Assembly: GCA_946479475.1 (NCBI GenBank)
Contig: CAMLGG010000263.1
Location: forward strand, 1-7,321
From: an uncultured Ideonella sp.
GTDB lineage: Bacteria > Pseudomonadota > Gammaproteobacteria > Burkholderiales > Burkholderiaceae
Direction: 5' to 3'
DNA: 7,321 nucleotides
In this document: one piece after another, positions 4,306-7,321 of the stretch
Position numbering within the stretch: the first letter of the stretch is position 1
Layout: each line of letters opens with the position of its first letter
Notes under the pieces: generated by a model
What the model saw: only the letters and a program-made list of their open reading frames with translations
What the model was told of the DNA's origin: nothing
Databases searched by the model: none
Position numbers and translations under genes: made by a program

Positions 4306-6465
4306 ATGCCCGCGCCACTCGCCACACCGCTGGCTCCCGCCCTGACCGCTCCGGACCTTCAAGGGCCGGTGATCGCGGTGGCCGCGCTGCTGGCGGCGCT
4401 GGTCTTCGCGCTTCTCGGCCACAGCCTGCGCAAGATCCGGTCGACCGACACCATGACGGCCTTCGGCTGGTGGGGCGCGGGCGCACTGGCCGGCGGGGCC
4501 GGCCTCTGGACCCTCCACTTCCTGGCGCTGGCCGGCCTGGGCCTGCCGTGGGAGATGCGCCTGCGCGGCTGGCAGATGGCCGGCAGCGGCCTGGCCTGCG
4601 CGCTCGGCGTGGCCGCCCTGCTCGGCAGCGCCCGGCTGCGGTGGAGCGATGGTGCCCGCCTGGTGCTCCAAGGCCTGGGGCTGGCCCTGCTCTGGGCCAT
4701 GGTGCAGGGCTTGTCGCTGGCCAGCCTGGCCGAGCCGCCGCTCGCGAGCACGGCCGGCCCCGCCTGGCCCCTGCTGGCACTGATGGCCGTGGCGATGGGC
4801 GCGTGGGCCGCGATGGGCCTGGCCTTCGGCGAGCGCGCCGCCAGCCTCGGCGGCTTCGGACTGCGGCTGGGCCTGGCGGCGGCGGGCTTCGGACTCGTCT
4901 CCGGCCTGACGCAGGCCCTCACGCTGGCGAGCCTCGGCTTCATCGAGTCGCCCCCGCCGGGCGTGCTTCTGGTCGGTGCCGACGCGCTCCAATGGGCCTG
5001 CGGCGCCGGCGCCCTGGCCGTGCTGCTGGGGCTGTTCGGCATGCTGATCGATTCGCGTGCCTCGCATCGCCATCGCGCGCTGGCCAACTCGCTGAGCGAG
5101 GCCAACCGGCGGCTGCGCGAGCAGGCCCTGACCGACCCCCTCACCCGACTGCCCAATCGGTTGATGTTCGAGGAGCGGCTGTCTGAGGCGCTGGAGCTGA
5201 TAGACGATCCGGCAGGCCCGGGCGGCACCCTGGCGGTGATGTTCATCGACCTGGACGGCTTCAAGCCGGTCAACGACTCCTTCGGCCACAGCGCCGGCGA
5301 CGCAGTGCTGCGCGAGATCGGCCGACGCCTGCAGGGGCTGGCCCGGCAGTCCGACGTGGTCGCCCGCGTGGGCGGCGACGAGTTCCTGCTGCTGGCGGAT
5401 CCGGGCCACGAGGCCGGCGCCGGCCAGCTGGCCCAGCGCGTCCTGCAGGCCCTGGCCGAGCCTTGCCGCCTGCCCAGCGGGGCCGAGGTGCGGCTGTCGG
5501 GCTCGGTGGGGATCGTGATGTATCCGCAGCACGGCCCGGCCCAGAAGCTGCTGGCCCGCGCGGATGCCGCGATGTACGCCGCCAAGCGCGCCGGCGGCTC
5601 GGGCTTCGCGCTGTTCGAGCCGGGCATGGAGCACGACAGCCGTGCCCAGCTGGAGCTGCAGCACGAGTTGCGCGGCGCCATCGAGCGGGCCGAGCTGGCC
5701 CTGTACTACCAGCCGAAGATCGAAGGCCGCTCGGGCCAGATCACGGGGGTCGAGGCCCTCGTCCGATGGGACCACCCGACCCGAGGCACGGTCTCGCCGG
5801 CGGTCTTCATCCCGGTGGCCGAGCGCTTCGGCCTGATCGGCCTGCTGGGCCAGTGGGTGATCGACGAGGCCTGCCGCCAGATGAAGGCGTGGCACGAAGC
5901 CGGCCTGCGCATGCGCGTGTCGATCAACCTTTCGGCGCACCAGCTGCGGCAGGAGAACCTGGTCCAGCGCCTTCGCCAGGCGCTGAGCGAGCATGCGGTC
6001 GACCCTGCACTGCTGACCATCGAGATCATCGAGTCGGTGCTGCTGGAGGACGAAGCCGTGGCCGCCTTCGCCGGCCTGGCGCAGCTGGGCGTGACGCTGT
6101 CCATCGACGACTTCGGCATCGGCTACTGCAACTTCGCGCTGCTGCGCAAGTTGCCCGTCACCCAGCTCAAGGTCGACCGCAGTCTTTTCACCGACATCCA
6201 GCACAGCACCGATGCGCTGGCGGTCGTCGACGCCATCGTCAAGATGGCGCACGCGCTCGGCCTCAAGGTGGTGGCCGAGGGCGTGGAGACCGATGCCCAG
6301 CGCAACATGCTGCTGGCCCTGCGCTGCGACGAGCTGCAGGGCTACCTGTTCGCCAAGCCGATGACGGCCGAGAAGCTGACCCTGTGGGCCATGGGCGACG
6401 AGGGTGTGCGCCGCCCCGACTTCCGGCCCTCGATCTTCGCCACGGCGCCGCAGACGCTGCAATGA
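4306..6465 (+). CDS. Membrane-bound GGDEF-EAL cyclic-di-GMP enzyme with MHYT-like sensor
   Basis: This 719-residue inner-membrane protein makes and/or breaks the second messenger cyclic di-GMP. About seven hydrophobic segments span residues 20-250. The second contains GAGLWTLHFLAL (64-75, H71), which resembles an MHYT unit; the expected second and third units lack histidine. The GGDEF domain (about 270-440) has DPLTRLPNR, the DLDGF metal and substrate strand, an intact GGDEF (356-360) and an RxxD inhibitory site (R347 to D350) at the standard five-residue spacing. The EAL domain (about 460-700) keeps E483 (EAL), N541, E573, D601-D602, K622, E658 (AEGVE) and the QGY motif. Loop 6 reads DDFGIGYCNF where DDFGTGYSSL is usual. 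Both activities therefore look possible, with the sensor probably setting the balance. No Shine-Dalgarno precedes the ATG (CCCTCCTCC). It is kept because the first membrane segment begins soon after and no better start is seen. An AATAAT at 4275-4280 is a weak -10 candidate. The gene converges on the minus-strand gene. Confidence 0.93.
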   Translation: MPAPLATPLAPALTAPDLQGPVIAVAALLAALVFALLGHSLRKIRSTDTMTAFGWWGAGALAGGAGLWTLHFLALAGLGLPWEMRLRGWQMAGSGLACALGVAALLGSARLRWSDGARLVLQGLGLALLWAMVQGLSLASLAEPPLASTAGPAWPLLALMAVAMGAWAAMGLAFGERAASLGGFGLRLGLAAAGFGLVSGLTQALTLASLGFIESPPPGVLLVGADALQWACGAGALAVLLGLFGMLIDSRASHRHRALANSLSEANRRLREQALTDPLTRLPNRLMFEERLSEALELIDDPAGPGGTLAVMFIDLDGFKPVNDSFGHSAGDAVLREIGRRLQGLARQSDVVARVGGDEFLLLADPGHEAGAGQLAQRVLQALAEPCRLPSGAEVRLSGSVGIVMYPQHGPAQKLLARADAAMYAAKRAGGSGFALFEPGMEHDSRAQLELQHELRGAIERAELALYYQPKIEGRSGQITGVEALVRWDHPTRGTVSPAVFIPVAERFGLIGLLGQWVIDEACRQMKAWHEAGLRMRVSINLSAHQLRQENLVQRLRQALSEHAVDPALLTIEIIESVLLEDEAVAAFAGLAQLGVTLSIDDFGIGYCNFALLRKLPVTQLKVDRSLFTDIQHSTDALAVVDAIVKMAHALGLKVVAEGVETDAQRNMLLALRCDELQGYLFAKPMTAEKLTLWAMGDEGVRRPDFRPSIFATAPQTLQ

Positions 6466-6488
6466 GGCGGCGGCCGGGCAGCCGCCCG
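6466..6488. terminator. GC-rich inverted repeat between convergent genes
   Basis: GGCGGC (6466-6471) pairs with GCCGCC (6481-6486) immediately after the GGDEF-EAL stop codon; an alternative stem CGGGC-AGCC-GCCCG occupies 6475-6488. The gap between the two convergent genes is only 28 bases, so this may serve as a two-way transcription end. Neither strand shows a T tract, so the call is weak. Confidence 0.35.
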
Positions 6489-6493
6489 CAGGC

Positions 6494-7177
6494 TCAGTTC
6501 AAGGCGGGTTGGGCCTGGCCGGACTTGGGCGCGCGGCCGCGGCGCGCCGGCGCGGGAGCCGGCGCAACGATCTGCGGCGCGGCCCCGCCCGCTTCCTGAG
6601 GCGTCGCCTGCGGCTCGGCCTGCGTCGGGCGGGCCGCGGCCTTCTCGGTCGCACGGGCTGCGCGGCGCTCTTCGCGGCGCGCCTGCACCTTCTTGTCGCG
6701 CTCGCCGGCCTTGGACAGCTTGGCCTGCTGGCGCTCGGCCTTGATGCGCTGCCGGTCGACGGCCGACTTCGCCTCGGCCGGGGCACGGTCCTCCTTGCGG
6801 ACCTTGCGCGACTTGGACAGCTCCTGCACCCCGTCGCCCAGCGCGGCAAAGACACGCACCACCTCGGAGGTCGTGGTCTCGTTGGTGAAGGCGTGGATCA
6901 GATCGCCCTTGCGTCCGCCCTCGGCCAACTCGATCCGGCGCAGCTCATGGTTGTAGAGCAGCGCATAGCGCTCGCCATCGACGCGGAACCAGATGACGTT
7001 GCCGCCCGCGCCCTCCTTGGTGTTGACCTTGACGGGCTCCGGGCTCTTGCGCCACAGGATCGCCCCCGAGATGGTCAGCAGCACCTCGTTGACCTCGCCC
7101 GCATGGTGGTCCGAGCGGCGCAGCACCCCGAGCAGGTGCTCCTGCAGGTCGTCGACGTTGACCAACGAAATCGGCAT
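6494..7177 (-). CDS. Hypothetical protein with a compact N-terminal domain and basic Ala/Lys/Arg-rich tail
   Basis: This 227-residue soluble protein has no signal peptide or membrane segment and two clear parts. Residues 1-118 look folded: an N-terminal helix region, then SGAILWRK (37-44), GNVIWFRVDGERYALLYNHE (59-78), RIEL (81-84), GDLIHAFTNET (91-101) and a helix SEVVRVFAAL (104-113). The order of these strands and motifs recalls small hypothetical proteins often labelled as integron cassette proteins; this is memory-based and weak, and no attC-like site is seen at the 3' end. Residues 119-183 are dense in Lys, Arg, Ala, Glu and Gln, probably a long charged helix. Residues 184-227 are Pro/Ala-rich with basic clusters (ARRGRAPK), so nucleic-acid or ribosome contact is possible but unproven. 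The ATG at 7177 is chosen over an in-frame ATG at 7300 because GGAGG lies six bases before it and the extra 41 residues would be low-complexity. Function unknown. Confidence 0.8.
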   Translation of the reverse strand: MPISLVNVDDLQEHLLGVLRRSDHHAGEVNEVLLTISGAILWRKSPEPVKVNTKEGAGGNVIWFRVDGERYALLYNHELRRIELAEGGRKGDLIHAFTNETTTSEVVRVFAALGDGVQELSKSRKVRKEDRAPAEAKSAVDRQRIKAERQQAKLSKAGERDKKVQARREERRAARATEKAAARPTQAEPQATPQEAGGAAPQIVAPAPAPARRGRAPKSGQAQPALN

Positions 7178-7183
7178 CACTTC

Positions 7184-7188
7184 CCTCC
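7184..7188 (-). promoter_or_regulatory. Shine-Dalgarno of the minus-strand hypothetical gene
   Basis: GGAGG, read on the minus strand, lies six bases before the ATG at 7177 and supports that start over the upstream in-frame ATG at 7300. Confidence 0.75.
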
Positions 7189-7216
7189 AGTTCTGATGGG
7201 CCGACTGAACAGCGAA

Positions 7217-7234
7217 ACAGTCGACGTCAACTGT
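7217..7234. promoter_or_regulatory. Near-perfect 18-base palindrome upstream of the minus-strand gene
   Basis: ACAGTCGACGTCAACTGT is a palindrome except for one mismatched pair (7222 with 7229). It lies 40 bases upstream of the ATG at 7177. Outer arms GCGAA (7212-7216) and TTCGC (7240-7244) extend it with a five-base insertion on one side. On the minus strand it contains TTGACG, a five-of-six match to a sigma-70 -35 box, but no good -10 box follows at 16-18 bases. The position and symmetry fit an operator for a dimeric regulator; which regulator is unknown. Confidence 0.35.
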
Positions 7235-7321
7235 CGGGCTTCGCCGCCCGGCGCGCACCCCCAGTTCGAGGGAGATCGGGCGCCACGGCGCCCGGGCCAT
7301 GAGGAAACTTGAAGGTTGGCC

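Larger units (their letters stand above)
7178..7321. other. Upstream region of the minus-strand gene, no gene seen
   Basis: These 144 bases hold the ribosome binding site and the palindrome described separately. The reading frame of the hypothetical protein stays open back to an ATG at 7300, but that extension lacks a ribosome binding site. From 7301 to the end I see nothing recognisable. Confidence 0.5.

Noticed and set aside
1649..4780. A 1043-codon minus-strand open frame across the AAA+ gene
   Set aside because: It is antisense to a gene with clear Walker motifs, has shadow-frame composition, and spans three unrelated genes. No domain is seen.
3835..6462. An 875-codon minus-strand open frame across the GGDEF-EAL gene
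   Set aside because: It is rich in Gln, His, Leu and Arg, as expected for the complement of GC-rich coding DNA, and lies opposite an unambiguous GGDEF-EAL gene.
6466..6493. An attC site after the cassette-like minus-strand gene
   Set aside because: No GTTRRRY or RYYYAAC core is visible in the gap; the inverted repeat there is a simple GC hairpin between convergent genes.
6404..7312. A 302-codon plus-strand frame opposite the minus-strand hypothetical gene
   Set aside because: The minus-strand frame has a good Shine-Dalgarno and a plausible folded domain; this one overlaps the end of the GGDEF-EAL gene and has no motif.

Overview
The window looks like a piece of a high-GC beta-proteobacterial chromosome, most likely order Burkholderiales. 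This rests on the strongly GC-biased codon use and on recognising, from memory, protein families common in that group: DUF3567, a TonB-shaped DUF3108 protein, and a fumarylacetoacetate hydrolase-type N-terminus. I see no insertion sequence, tRNA, rRNA, CRISPR array or phage gene. The gene content reads as ordinary chromosome.

Layout. A gene running off the left edge on the minus strand (1-140, fumarylacetoacetate hydrolase family) is divergent, across 54 bases, from a plus-strand gene for an anchored DUF3108 protein (195-1388). Three further plus-strand genes follow: a small DUF3567 protein (1471-1761), a tandem AAA+ ATPase of 767 residues (1931-4234) and a membrane GGDEF-EAL cyclic-di-GMP enzyme with a degenerate MHYT-like seven-helix sensor (4306-6465). 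A minus-strand gene for an unrecognised protein with a basic, Ala/Lys/Arg-rich tail (6494-7177) converges on the GGDEF-EAL gene. The last 144 bases are its upstream region and contain a near-perfect 18-base palindrome.

How the genes work together. Nothing in the sequence ties them into one pathway. The four plus-strand genes are separated by 82, 169 and 71 bases, and hairpin-forming inverted repeats lie in each gap. They look more like separate or loosely coupled units than a tight operon. The clearest non-coding signals are these inverted repeats. The leader of the AAA+ gene holds an 11-bp perfect inverted repeat whose right arm covers the GTG start codon, enclosing an 8-bp hairpin. The leader of the DUF3567 gene has a similar nested arrangement just before its Shine-Dalgarno. 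Both could be translational control elements, but this is inference from pairing alone.

The least explained proteins are the AAA+ ATPase (both ATPase sites look intact, the N-terminal 280 residues are unassigned, the substrate is unknown) and the 227-residue minus-strand protein.
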